From contig RFQK01000045.1 in the NCBI GenBank assembly GCA_009925045.1, forward strand, positions 1-9,029: a stretch of 9,029 nucleotides of DNA, in the 5' to 3' direction. A program made the position numbers and the translations under genes. Below the pieces are notes generated by a model. That model searched no databases. It had not been told where the DNA came from and saw nothing but the letters and a program-made list of their open reading frames with translations. The first letter of the stretch is position 1, and the number at the start of each line of letters is the position of its first letter. Origin of the DNA: Methylococcaceae bacterium (GTDB lineage Bacteria; Pseudomonadota; Gammaproteobacteria; Methylococcales; Methylomonadaceae). Of this stretch, positions 1 to 7,337 are shown piece by piece.

Positions 1-1
1 C

Positions 2-196
2 CACGCGCGAAACGGCGAAATTGTCGTTGCCTTGGTTGAAAACTCAGAAGCCACTTTGAAATTTATCCAGCAAAAACCTAATGAAATTTTATTAATCCCT
101 GCCAACTCCAGTATGCAAACGATGCGCTACTTACCGCATCAGGTGCAGATTCAAGGTGTCTTGGTGGGACAAATGCGTAGCTACACCCATCATTAA
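2..196 (+). CDS. lexA: LexA repressor, C-terminal part (partial)
   Basis: Only the last 64 codons are in the window; the gene begins to the left. The visible part reads RNGEIVVALVENSEATLKF..., matching the end of the S24 peptidase-like self-cleavage domain of LexA, the SOS repressor. The lysine of ATLK (codon 59-61) fits the catalytic lysine (Lys156 in E. coli LexA): 44 residues follow it here and 46 follow it in E. coli. The conserved QGVLVGQMR segment forms the last strands of the domain. The catalytic serine, the Ala-Gly cleavage site and the DNA-binding helix-turn-helix lie outside the window, so the operator sequence this LexA prefers cannot be predicted from here. UmuD-like or phage S24 repressors share this fold, but the ending and the YqfO, SSB and UvrA genes nearby favour LexA. 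Confidence 0.9.
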   Translation, partial: HARNGEIVVALVENSEATLKFIQQKPNEILLIPANSSMQTMRYLPHQVQIQGVLVGQMRSYTHH

Positions 197-212
197 TCTC
201 AGGAGAATACTC

Positions 213-365
213 ATGATTCGTCAAAACGTACATATGCGGGACCAAAAAGCTAATCAAATAGCAATGTCAGTCAAACTTAGCCGTCAGGCAGCCATAAATC
301 TGGCAGAGGAACTCACCATGGTAGCCGTATTATGGGGTATGTTTTTCTTGGCTACCTTAAATTGA
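213..365 (+). CDS. Small protein with a C-terminal hydrophobic segment, downstream of lexA
   Basis: This is a 50-residue protein that I do not recognise. The ATG at 213 is chosen because AGGAG at 201-205 lies 7 bases upstream; the longer frame opening at 156 would overlap lexA and has no such site. The N-terminal 30 residues are polar and basic (three Arg, two Lys, several Gln and Asn), followed by AEEL and then a hydrophobic run of about 16 residues (LTMVAVLWGMFFLATL) up to the C-terminus. This suggests a single-pass or membrane-associated peptide with its basic end in the cytoplasm. It starts 16 bases after the lexA stop and ends 6 bases before yqfO, so it is probably co-transcribed and SOS-inducible with lexA. 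In pseudomonads this slot holds the division inhibitor sulA; no SulA similarity is seen, so any role in division is only a guess from position and size. Confidence 0.65.
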   Translation: MIRQNVHMRDQKANQIAMSVKLSRQAAINLAEELTMVAVLWGMFFLATLN

Positions 366-371
366 GGTCGC

Positions 372-725
372 ATGTATCAATTAGTCTTTTACGTTCCCGA
401 AACGCATTTAGAGTCTGTTAAAGAGGCGATATTTGCGGTCGGGGGCGGTTTATATCAGGGTTATGATCAATGCTGTTGGCAAGTCGCCGGTCAAGGTCAA
501 TTTCGTCCTCTAAGCGGAAGTAATCCCTTCTTAGGCGAAATGGGGCAACGACACACTGTGGATGAATACAAGGTTGAGTTGGTTTGTTCCGCAGAAAATA
601 TCATCGCAGTCACTCAGGCTTTAATTGAGTCGCACCCCTATGAACAACCCGCCTACCAAATCATCCCTTTTCTCAGCTTAAATGATCTGAACTCATTATT
701 GCTGTCACCCGCAACCAACTCATAA
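372..725 (+). CDS. YqfO/NIF3-like stand-alone domain protein
   Basis: This 117-residue protein resembles the short YqfO family (NGG1p-interacting factor 3-like) of gammaproteobacteria, which is the CutA-like inserted domain of NIF3 proteins occurring alone. Recognisable parts are the opening MYQLVFYVPETHLESVKEAI, the glycine-rich turn GGG (residues 24-26), CCWQVAGQGQFRP (34-46), GSNPFLG (49-55) and the ending SHPYEQPAYQI (87-97), in which His88-Pro-Tyr-Glu91 is the family hallmark. Its biochemical role is not established. The related CutA fold forms trimers and the full NIF3 enzyme binds two metals, but the metal-binding part is absent here. By my recollection usual members are about 104 residues, so this one has a slightly longer, unconserved tail. 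A GAGG at 364-367 overlaps the preceding stop codon and acts as the ribosome-binding site, making this the last gene of the lexA unit. Confidence 0.85.
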   Translation: MYQLVFYVPETHLESVKEAIFAVGGGLYQGYDQCCWQVAGQGQFRPLSGSNPFLGEMGQRHTVDEYKVELVCSAENIIAVTQALIESHPYEQPAYQIIPFLSLNDLNSLLLSPATNS

Positions 726-759
726 AAAAACCCAATACACCTTCGCGTATTGGGTTTTT
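726..759. terminator. Bidirectional intrinsic terminator between yqfO and ssb
   Basis: A perfect 13-base-pair inverted repeat (AAAAACCCAATAC at 726-738, GTATTGGGTTTTT at 747-759) encloses an 8-base loop. The A run on one side and the T run on the other make it a usable terminator in both directions. It begins immediately after the yqfO stop and lies 22 bases beyond the ssb stop, the expected arrangement for two converging genes. Confidence 0.9.
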
Positions 760-781
760 AACATTCTGCCGTAACAATCGC

Positions 782-1243
782 TTAGAACGGAATATCGTCA
801 TCAAAATCATCAAATGATGCCGGAGCACTTGGCGCGCTGGCAGTGGGTGCAGGACGACTATCATAACTGGGTGCAGGTGCTGAACCCGAATCACTATAAT
901 TAGCCGTACCACCGCTACGACTGTCTAACATATGCATTTCATCCGCAACGATTTCCGTGGTGTAACGATCCTGACCGTCTTGACCCTGCCATTTTTGGGT
1001 ACGAATACGCCCTTCAACATATGCCTGACTACCTTTTTTAAGATATTCGCCGGCAATTTTGGCCAAGCCGCCAAAAAACACAACACGGTGCCATTCAGTT
1101 TCTTCCTTACGCTCACCGGTATTGCGATCGCGCCAACGGCGACTCGTCGCCAGACGCACAGAGGTAATAGCATCTCCGCTGGGTAAATAACGTACTTCTG
1201 GATCGGCACCCAGACGACCTATCAAAATGACTTTGTTTAACAT
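782..1243 (-). CDS. ssb: Single-stranded DNA-binding protein
   Basis: This 153-residue protein binds and protects single-stranded DNA during replication, recombination and repair, and recruits partner proteins through its C-terminal tip. The OB-fold occupies about residues 1-107: [19 protein letters not shown] opens it, and Trp38, Trp51 and Trp85 correspond to the stacking tryptophans Trp40, Trp54 and Trp88 of E. coli SSB. A flexible linker rich in Pro, Ala and Ser (about 110-142) follows. The acidic tip DDFDDDIPF is the standard interaction motif for replication and repair partners. Total length is a little under that of E. coli SSB. AAGGAG lies 7 bases before the ATG. It follows the transporter gene by 58 bases without an evident terminator, so read-through from there is likely; I could not place a convincing promoter in that gap. 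Expression is often SOS-linked in this class, but no LexA box is seen directly upstream. Confidence 0.97.
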   Translation of the reverse strand: MLNKVILIGRLGADPEVRYLPSGDAITSVRLATSRRWRDRNTGERKEETEWHRVVFFGGLAKIAGEYLKKGSQAYVEGRIRTQKWQGQDGQDRYTTEIVADEMHMLDSRSGGTANYSDSGSAPAPSYDSRPAPTASAPSAPASFDDFDDDIPF

Positions 1244-1301
1244 GTGATCTCCTTAAATAAGCTTAAATCCTAATGCATAACTGTAAAGCAGGGTTCAGGC
1301 G

Positions 1302-2684
1302 CTACCATTTGGATAAAAATCGCGACAATTCTTGTTTATCCAGAATCTGGTTATCCACTTTTAAATAAGCTGATTGCTCTTCAAAATAGAGACTCACCTC
1401 TTCGACACCCGCTATAGCCAATAATTCTTCATAAAAACTTTGGCTATTTGCAGGATCTATCCCTCGTAAAGACAACAATAAATTCGCGACATAGCGAGGT
1501 GGGGACATAAATACAGCAATCAGTAACCAACTTACGGCAATAACAACAGAAAACCAGAATACACTCACGACACCGTAATGACCATAAAGCCAACCACCTG
1601 CGGCCCCACCTAAAAATGCGCCAATAAATTGAGCACTGGAATAAATACCCATTGCTGTTCCCTTCAAATCCCCTGGTGCTGTTTTGGAGATTAAAGAGGG
1701 CAAAGTGGCTTCCAACAAATTAAAGCCACAGAAAAACACCCACAAACAGACAATCAAACCCGTTAATTGCCCATGAAAAAAACCTAATCCAAGATTAGCG
1801 ACCAGGATCAACAATATGGCTCCCAGAAAAACGGGTTTCATACGACGCTTTTTCTCCGCAATGATCACGAATGGAATAATCATGGCCATTGAAGTCACTA
1901 ACACCGGCAAATAAACCCACCAGTGATGACCAGAAGATAGTCCAGCATCGCGTAATTGCAAGGGAACTACGACAAAACTGGCCATTAAAATTAAATGTAA
2001 TGCAAAAATGCCGTAATTGAGACGTAATAACTCGGGATTGGTAATCACTGACGAAAATTGCGATGGAATATATTCGGCTTCACGATGCACCGATATTTTT
2101 TCAGGATTAGGCACAATAAACTGCATCACGAGAATGGCCATCGCCGCCAAAAAGGCGATCATCCAGAAAATCCCACTAATCCCGAAGTACTCAGCAATAA
2201 TGGGCCCCAAAGTGATAGCCACCCCAAACGAGACTGCGATACTGGCACCAATAGTCGCCATGGCCTTTGTACGATGCACTTCTTGAGTCAAATCAGCTAA
2301 TAAGGCCATTACCGCTGCAGAAATAGCACCACATCCCTGCAAAGCGCGACCTAATAAAACTTCATAAATATCTTGAGCCAGGGCCGCAACGACACTTCCT
2401 ATGACGAACAAAACCAAACCCACGATGATGACGGTTTTGCGTTTGAATTTGTCTGACAATAAACCAAACGGAATTTGCAGCACAGCTTGAGTAAGCCCAT
2501 AAATACCCATGGTAAGCCCCACCAAAGTAGGTGTGGATCCTGGCATTTGTTCTGTGAACAAAGACATTACGGGTAACAACATGAATAAACCCAGCATACG
2601 CAGCGCATAAATACTGGCAAGTGAGACTGTCGCACGCTTTTCCATTGCCGACATTGGACTGGTAATATCCTGAACCTGTGTCAA
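1302..2684 (-). CDS. Major facilitator transporter, YajR-like with C-terminal YAM-type domain
   Basis: This is an inner-membrane major facilitator with about 12 hydrophobic segments. With the start used here it has 460 residues, close to E. coli YajR (454). The motif A loop between segments 2 and 3 is clear: GLLSDKFKRK, Gly74 to Lys83, with Asp78 and Arg82. After segment 12 (ending near residue 394) comes a soluble tail of about 65 residues with AGVEEVSLYFEEQSAYLKVD, which resembles the ferredoxin-like YAM domain of YajR. The substrate is unknown; members are usually called drug or proton antiporters without proof. The TTG at 2684 is preferred because AGGAG (2692-2696) is 7 bases away; the TTG at 2690 lies only 1 base from it. 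ATGs at 2654 and 2645 are alternatives with weak ribosome-binding sites and would remove only a polar leader. It is divergent from uvrA and precedes ssb, an order I recall from pseudomonads. Confidence 0.85.
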   Translation of the reverse strand: MTQVQDITSPMSAMEKRATVSLASIYALRMLGLFMLLPVMSLFTEQMPGSTPTLVGLTMGIYGLTQAVLQIPFGLLSDKFKRKTVIIVGLVLFVIGSVVAALAQDIYEVLLGRALQGCGAISAAVMALLADLTQEVHRTKAMATIGASIAVSFGVAITLGPIIAEYFGISGIFWMIAFLAAMAILVMQFIVPNPEKISVHREAEYIPSQFSSVITNPELLRLNYGIFALHLILMASFVVVPLQLRDAGLSSGHHWWVYLPVLVTSMAMIIPFVIIAEKKRRMKPVFLGAILLILVANLGLGFFHGQLTGLIVCLWVFFCGFNLLEATLPSLISKTAPGDLKGTAMGIYSSAQFIGAFLGGAAGGWLYGHYGVVSVFWFSVVIAVSWLLIAVFMSPPRYVANLLLSLRGIDPANSQSFYEELLAIAGVEEVSLYFEEQSAYLKVDNQILDKQELSRFLSKW

Positions 2685-2813
2685 ACCCAAACTCCTCTAT
2701 CTTTTAGCAGATCTATCCTCTCTATGGTATCAGGTTATTGAGGTCTCAGGTATGGCTTGAAATCAGCCTGATTGACTGTTTCGGGCCATTTTATAAAAAA
2801 ATTAAGCTGTGGT

Positions 2814-2843
2814 TTGCATACTAGCCTAAAGGACTAGTACAGT
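2814..2843 (+). promoter_or_regulatory. Candidate uvrA promoter
   Basis: TTGCAT at 2814-2819 and TACAGT at 2838-2843 are separated by 18 bases and make a plausible but weak sigma-70 promoter. The A/T-rich stretch at 2789-2805 would sit at about -45 to -61, where an UP element acts, and could compensate for the weak hexamers. Transcription would start near 2850. That leaves only about 10 bases before the ATG at 2860 but about 28 before the TTG at 2878. Confidence 0.4.
2819..2839. promoter_or_regulatory. Palindrome in the uvrA promoter spacer, possible operator
   Basis: TACTAG at 2819-2824 and CTAGTA at 2834-2839 form a perfect 6-base inverted repeat around 9 bases. The repeat nearly fills the spacer between the candidate -35 and -10 hexamers, so a protein bound there should block the promoter. 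Its 21-base length and TACT outer ends recall the E. coli SOS box TACTGT-N8-ACAGTA, but CTA replaces CTG and the centre is one base longer. Chance occurrence cannot be excluded. Confidence 0.35.
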
Positions 2844-2859
2844 ATCCGGCTGGTTTAGC

Positions 2860-5697
2860 ATGAAGGAATTGTTAGCATTGGACACCATCAGCATCCGTGG
2901 GGCGCGTACTCACAATCTGAAAAACATTGATCTTGACCTACCCCGCGATAGTTTAATTGTCATCACCGGATTATCCGGTTCAGGCAAATCCTCGCTGGCA
3001 TTTGATACCATCTACGCAGAAGGTCAGCGTCGTTATGTGGAATCATTGTCTGCTTACGCCCGGCAGTTCTTATCGATGATGGAAAAACCCGATGTCGATC
3101 ATATCGAGGGTTTATCACCCGCAATTTCCATAGAGCAAAAATCCACATCCCATAACCCGCGCTCAACGGTTGGCACCATCACCGAAATTTACGATTATTT
3201 GCGTCTGCTGTATGCCCGGGTCGGCACGCCACGTTGTCCTGAACACGGCACCTCACTTGAAGCGCAAACGGTCAGTCAGATGGTTGATCTGGTGTTGGCG
3301 CATCCTGAAGGCGAACGCTGGATGCTTCTGGCACCGGTGATCAACGACCGAAAAGGCGAACACGTTCTGTTACTAGAAGATTTAAAGGCACAAGGTTTCT
3401 TACGTGCCCGAATCGATGGTGAAATTTACGAACTGGATGATCCACCCACGCTGGATCTAAAGAAAAAACATACGATTGAAGTCATCGTTGATCGCTTCAA
3501 AATTCGGGATGATTTAGCGTTGCGTCTGGCGGAATCGTTTGAAACGGCTCTGAAACTCTCTCAAGGTCTGGCGATTGCGGTTTCCATGGAAAACGCTCAA
3601 GAACTGCTGTTTTCTGAACGCTATGCCTGCGCCCATTGTGGCTATAGTCTCAGCGAACTGGAACCACGGATTTTCTCGTTTAATAATCCCAAAGGCGCCT
3701 GCCCCAGTTGTGACGGTTTGGGCGTTAGACAGCATTTTGACCCGCAACTCGTTGTCCACAATCCTGAAATCAGTTTAGCAGGGGGTGCGGTGCGCGGCTG
3801 GGACCGCCGTAATGCTTACTATTATCAGATGATTTGCGCGCTAGGACGTCATTATGGCTTTGATCCTGAACAAGCTTTTTCCGAAATACCGAAGGCGGTT
3901 CAGGCCGCAATTTTGTATGGCAGTGGCGAGGAAATCATTGAGTTCCAATTCCAGATGGGACATGGTAAACCCAAAATTACCCGACATAGTTTTGAAGGCA
4001 TCATTCCTAATATGGAACGCCGTTATCACGAAAGCGATTCACAAGTCGTTCGCGATGAACTGGCCAAATACCTGACTCAACAAGCCTGTTCAAGCTGTGA
4101 GGGTGCCCGTCTCAACCTTTCGGCACGCCATGTATTTGTTGCTGAACAGGCTTTACACCAGCTAACCCGTTTACCGATTCGACAATCCTTAAAATTTTTT
4201 AGCGAACTAGACATCCCCGGCCATAAAGGTGAGATTGCCGCCAAGATCAACAAGGAAATTCAGGAACGGCTGGAATTTCTGGTCAATGTGGGTCTGGATT
4301 ATCTGACCCTGGATCGCAGTGCCGATACTTTATCCGGGGGTGAGGCGCAACGTATCCGACTCGCCAGCCAGATCGGTGCCGGTTTAGTGGGGGTTATGTA
4401 TGTGTTGGATGAACCCTCAATTGGCTTGCATCAACGTGATAATCAGCGCTTGCTGAATACCTTGTTTCGACTGCGTGACCTGGGTAATACCGTGATTGTG
4501 GTTGAACATGATGAAGATGCCATTCGAGCCGCTGATTATGTTGTCGATATAGGCCCTGGCGCCGGTGTCCACGGTGGCCAGATAGTCGCACAAGGGACAC
4601 CTGCGGAAGTTCAGCAGCAAGCCGATTCACTGACCGGACAGTACTTATCCGAAGTCTTACGGATTGATGTACCCGCCAAGATCACCCCTGCCGACCCTCA
4701 GCGGCAGCTGAAAATTCGAAATGCGCATGGCAATAACCTGAAAAATGTCGATGTCAGCTTTCCTGTCGGCTTATTAAGCTGCGTCACCGGTGTATCCGGC
4801 TCAGGGAAATCGACACTGATCAACGACACTTTACACAATCATGCTGCACGGCAGATTAACGGTGCCAGTTGTGTGCCGGCACCTTGTGACGGCATCGAAG
4901 GACTGGAGCATTTCGACAAAGTCGTGGATATTGATCAAAGCCCGATAGGCCGCACCCCACGTTCTAATCCAGCCACTTATACCGGCATTTTCACCCCGAT
5001 ACGGGAACTGTTTGCCGCCACACCAGAAGCGCGCTCGCGTGGTTATACGCCGGGTCGTTTTAGTTTTAATGTTAAAGGTGGACGTTGCGAGGCCTGTTCA
5101 GGTGACGGTGTCATCAAAGTCGAAATGCATTTTCTGGCCGATATTTTCGTACCCTGTGATATCTGCCACGGCAAACGCTATAACCGGGAAACCCTGGAAA
5201 TTCGTTATAAAGGCAAGAGCATAGACGAAGTCCTCAGCATGACAGTGGAAGACGCCACTCAGTTTTTTGCCGCAGTGCCTATGCTGGCACGTAAACTCCA
5301 CACTTTGATGGATGTTGGCCTTAGTTATATCACCCTCGGGCAGAACGCCGTCACCCTGTCCGGCGGTGAAGCTCAACGTGTCAAACTCGCCAAAGAATTA
5401 TCCAAGCGCGATACCGGCTCAACCCTGTATATTCTGGACGAACCCACCACAGGCTTGCATTTTCACGATATCAAACAATTACTTGGAGTTTTACATACGC
5501 TGCGTGATCATGGTAATACGGTGATTATTATCGAACATAATCTGGATGTGATTAAAACCGCAGACTGGATTGTAGATATGGGACCAGAAGGTGGCAGTGG
5601 TGGCGGTACCGTCGTCGCCGAAGGTACTCCCAGTGCAGTGGCCCATCATCCCGATTCACACACGGGCTTTTACTTAAAACGTTTTTTTCCCGCTTAA
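2860..5697 (+). CDS. uvrA: Excinuclease ABC subunit A
   Basis: This 945-residue ATPase is the damage-recognition subunit of nucleotide excision repair; it dimerises, loads UvrB onto lesions and then leaves (E. coli form, 940 residues). Both ABC modules are complete. Module 1 has Walker A GLSGSGKS (37-44), a first zinc module Cys257/Cys260/Cys281/Cys284, signature LSGGEAQ (491-497), Walker B YVLDEP (514-519) and His550. Module 2 has Walker A GVSGSGKS (644-651), zinc finger Cys743/Cys746/Cys766/Cys769, signature LSGGEAQ (833-839), Walker B YILDEP (857-862) and His893. The [10 protein letters not shown] opening and [13 protein letters not shown] are typical. The ATG at 2860 has no clear ribosome-binding site. 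The TTG at 2878 has AAGGA ten bases upstream and would give [14 protein letters not shown], nearly the E. coli N-terminus, so it may be the true start. Its last 4 bases overlap the convergent hyi gene. Confidence 0.98.
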   Translation: MKELLALDTISIRGARTHNLKNIDLDLPRDSLIVITGLSGSGKSSLAFDTIYAEGQRRYVESLSAYARQFLSMMEKPDVDHIEGLSPAISIEQKSTSHNPRSTVGTITEIYDYLRLLYARVGTPRCPEHGTSLEAQTVSQMVDLVLAHPEGERWMLLAPVINDRKGEHVLLLEDLKAQGFLRARIDGEIYELDDPPTLDLKKKHTIEVIVDRFKIRDDLALRLAESFETALKLSQGLAIAVSMENAQELLFSERYACAHCGYSLSELEPRIFSFNNPKGACPSCDGLGVRQHFDPQLVVHNPEISLAGGAVRGWDRRNAYYYQMICALGRHYGFDPEQAFSEIPKAVQAAILYGSGEEIIEFQFQMGHGKPKITRHSFEGIIPNMERRYHESDSQVVRDELAKYLTQQACSSCEGARLNLSARHVFVAEQALHQLTRLPIRQSLKFFSELDIPGHKGEIAAKINKEIQERLEFLVNVGLDYLTLDRSADTLSGGEAQRIRLASQIGAGLVGVMYVLDEPSIGLHQRDNQRLLNTLFRLRDLGNTVIVVEHDEDAIRAADYVVDIGPGAGVHGGQIVAQGTPAEVQQQADSLTGQYLSEVLRIDVPAKITPADPQRQLKIRNAHGNNLKNVDVSFPVGLLSCVTGVSGSGKSTLINDTLHNHAARQINGASCVPAPCDGIEGLEHFDKVVDIDQSPIGRTPRSNPATYTGIFTPIRELFAATPEARSRGYTPGRFSFNVKGGRCEACSGDGVIKVEMHFLADIFVPCDICHGKRYNRETLEIRYKGKSIDEVLSMTVEDATQFFAAVPMLARKLHTLMDVGLSYITLGQNAVTLSGGEAQRVKLAKELSKRDTGSTLYILDEPTTGLHFHDIKQLLGVLHTLRDHGNTVIIIEHNLDVIKTADWIVDMGPEGGSGGGTVVAEGTPSAVAHHPDSHTGFYLKRFFPA

Positions 5698-6464
5698 ATG
5701 GCTTTAAACCAACTTAGACTGGCAACGCTGCTGACTTGGGGCTTGTATTCGGCCCCTAGAAAGCCCTGATAGCCCAGCCTGTCGAGATCGGCAAACAAGC
5801 ATGAAAAATCCAGTTGCCCGGTGCCAGGCTCATGGCGTCCTGGGCAATCCGCAAACTGAATATGGGCAATTTTCTGTAGATGCTCGCGCCAAAAACCCGC
5901 TATATCTTGCTGCATTTTAGCCATGTGATAAACATCATATTGCAGCTTTAACTGGGGATGATTGACGGCTTGCAGGACTTGCAACATCCCGGCATGATCA
6001 TCAATCATAAAGCCCGGCATATCCAGACTGTTGATTGCCTCAACTACCGTCGTGACTTGAATTTCTTCAAAAACTTCACAAGCGAGACGCAAATTATCGA
6101 TCAGACAATGCCAGTAGTCGGCTTTAAGATGCGCTTGCAAACACCGGCCCGGTAAGACATTGATACATGAGGGCTGCAAAACAGTCGCATACTCGGCCGC
6201 CAGCTGCAATGCAGCCCGGAACTCTTGGCGTTTAGCCGGCACAGCCGCTAAGCCTTCGCCACCTTGCAATAAACTATCCGCATCGACATTGAACAAAACC
6301 AGAGTCAGAGCATTTTCATCCAGCCATTGCTTGATCGCTGTTGCGGGCCATTGATAAGGAAATTGTATTTCAACGGCACTAAACCCCTGCTCGCGTGCCA
6401 GAGCAAAGCGTTCTGGCATTGGCACTTCGGTGAATAGCATGCTTAAATTGGCCGAAAACCGCAT
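5694..6464 (-). CDS. hyi: Hydroxypyruvate isomerase family protein
   Basis: This 256-residue TIM-barrel protein of the xylose isomerase-like superfamily resembles E. coli Hyi, which interconverts hydroxypyruvate and tartronate semialdehyde. The opening [18 protein letters not shown] is nearly that of Hyi. The expected metal and catalytic residues are present: Glu142 in VVEAIN, Asp177 in YDVYH, Gln203 in HIQF and Glu239 in GAEYKPQ, together with the conserved [12 protein letters not shown] (209-220). It is cytoplasmic. The ATG is 3 bases after the glxR stop (TAA GCT ATG) with no strong ribosome-binding site of its own, so translation is probably coupled. Adjacency to a tartronate semialdehyde reductase supports the assignment over the closely related 2-oxo-tetronate isomerase (OtnI), which sequence alone does not fully exclude. 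The 3' end overlaps uvrA tail to tail. Confidence 0.85.
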   Translation of the reverse strand: MRFSANLSMLFTEVPMPERFALAREQGFSAVEIQFPYQWPATAIKQWLDENALTLVLFNVDADSLLQGGEGLAAVPAKRQEFRAALQLAAEYATVLQPSCINVLPGRCLQAHLKADYWHCLIDNLRLACEVFEEIQVTTVVEAINSLDMPGFMIDDHAGMLQVLQAVNHPQLKLQYDVYHMAKMQQDIAGFWREHLQKIAHIQFADCPGRHEPGTGQLDFSCLFADLDRLGYQGFLGAEYKPQVSSVASLSWFKAI

Positions 6465-6467
6465 AGC

Positions 6468-7337
6468 TTAGGGCTGGGTATAGAGTTTAATCAGTGTCGC
6501 CGGATCCTGATCTAAATAACCTTGTGCACCATGCGTCTCCATCAGCTGGGCAGCCAAGGCTGACATGGGCACAGCCTGAGCCTTGGCTGCAGCCTGAGTT
6601 TTGGCCATATTCAGATCTTTTAGCAGGGTTTTAACTTTCCACTTCACCGGCTCATAGCGTTCTGCAGCCATTTCCGCACCGGTAATTTGTAAAGGTTTAG
6701 AATCTGCAAAACCACCGCTTAAGGCTTGAGGAATTTTCTCGGCATCAACCCCTGCGGCTTTGGCCAGCGCCATCATTTCAGCCAGCACCAGCAGATTGCA
6801 TCCGACAATCATTTGATTACAAATCTTAGTCATCTGACCGCTACCTAAAGGCCCCATGTGGGTAAAACGGCCATACAAGGGTTTTAAGACTTGTTCAGCC
6901 AAGGCAATCGCTTCGTGATCACCGCCAGCCATGATGGCCAAAGTTCCCTGTTCAGCACCGGCTGTGCCACCCGATACCGGCGCATCGACCCAAGACATAC
7001 CGTGTTGCCCGAGTTCCTCGCCTAATTGGCGGGTCACATCAGGATCGATACTGGATAAATCGATGATCAGCTTGCCAGCACTGGCAGCAGGCGCTATTTC
7101 TTGATGCACGATTTGTTCAACGGCCGCAGTATCGGACAAACATAAAAGAATCACATCAGACTGTTGCACCAGAGTCTGAATATTGTCTGCGACTTCGGCA
7201 CCCGCCGCTTGAACCAGCCTGAGTTTTTCCGGACTGCGATTCCAGACCCTAACCGTATAGCCGGCTTGCAGCAAACGCAGGGTCATAGGTTGCCCCATCA
7301 GACCTATGCCAATAAAACCTAAATTTTGCTTATGCAT
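6468..7337 (-). CDS. glxR: 2-hydroxy-3-oxopropionate (tartronate semialdehyde) reductase
   Basis: This 289-residue enzyme belongs to the beta-hydroxyacid dehydrogenase family. It probably reduces tartronate semialdehyde to D-glycerate with a nicotinamide cofactor in the cytoplasm. The N-terminal Rossmann domain has GFIGIGLMG with the glycine pattern Gly10-x-Gly12-x-x-Gly15, and NRS at 33-35 follows the second strand. The substrate loop is DAPVSGG (118-124). Lys171 in GSGQMTKICNQ is the catalytic lysine, with Asn174 next to it, and KDLNMA (240-245) is the usual C-terminal motif. Paralogues such as 3-hydroxyisobutyrate dehydrogenase share all of these; the adjacent hyi makes the tartronate semialdehyde substrate most likely. 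The ATG shares one base with the preceding stop (TAATG), which indicates translational coupling. No glyoxylate carboligase gene (gcl), its usual partner in E. coli, is in the window. Confidence 0.85.
   Translation of the reverse strand: MHKQNLGFIGIGLMGQPMTLRLLQAGYTVRVWNRSPEKLRLVQAAGAEVADNIQTLVQQSDVILLCLSDTAAVEQIVHQEIAPAASAGKLIIDLSSIDPDVTRQLGEELGQHGMSWVDAPVSGGTAGAEQGTLAIMAGGDHEAIALAEQVLKPLYGRFTHMGPLGSGQMTKICNQMIVGCNLLVLAEMMALAKAAGVDAEKIPQALSGGFADSKPLQITGAEMAAERYEPVKWKVKTLLKDLNMAKTQAAAKAQAVPMSALAAQLMETHGAQGYLDQDPATLIKLYTQP

Larger units (their letters stand above)
2691..2859. promoter_or_regulatory. Divergent intergenic region between the transporter gene and uvrA
   Basis: About 170 bases separate the two divergent genes, so this region must hold their promoters unless they lie inside coding sequence. 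It contains an A/T-rich block at 2789-2805, a 13-base palindrome AATCAG-C-CTGATT at 2761-2773, TCAGGT as a direct repeat at 2730-2735 and 2746-2751, and the palindrome at 2819-2839 listed separately. Testing each CTG that I found for a CAG ten bases later gave no Escherichia-type SOS box. For the leftward transporter gene, TATAAA (reverse strand, around 2792-2797) is a possible -10 element, but I see no good -35 partner for it. Confidence 0.5.

Noticed and set aside
156..212. Longer N-terminus for the small gene after lexA
   Set aside because: It would overlap the lexA coding sequence and lacks a ribosome-binding site, whereas the ATG at 213 has AGGAG at the right distance.
673..912. Leftward open frame of 79 codons across the yqfO end, terminator and ssb end
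   Set aside because: It runs through the terminator hairpin and overlaps ssb and yqfO in other frames; its product looks like shadow translation.
2772..2797. TTGACT and TATAAA as a strong uvrA promoter
   Set aside because: The spacer is only 14 bases, too short for a normal sigma-70 promoter; the pair at 2814-2843 with an 18-base spacer fits better.
2691..2859. Escherichia-type LexA box (CTG-N10-CAG) upstream of uvrA
   Set aside because: Each CTG found in the region was tested and none has CAG ten bases later.
5682..5688. T run at the end of uvrA as part of a terminator
   Set aside because: The preceding AAAACG can pair only with the T run itself, leaving no stem-loop before it.
5738..5756. 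GGGGC / GCCCC hairpin with a 9-base loop near the uvrA end
   Set aside because: It lies inside the hyi coding region, has only a 5-base stem and no T run on either strand, so it is not a credible terminator for uvrA.
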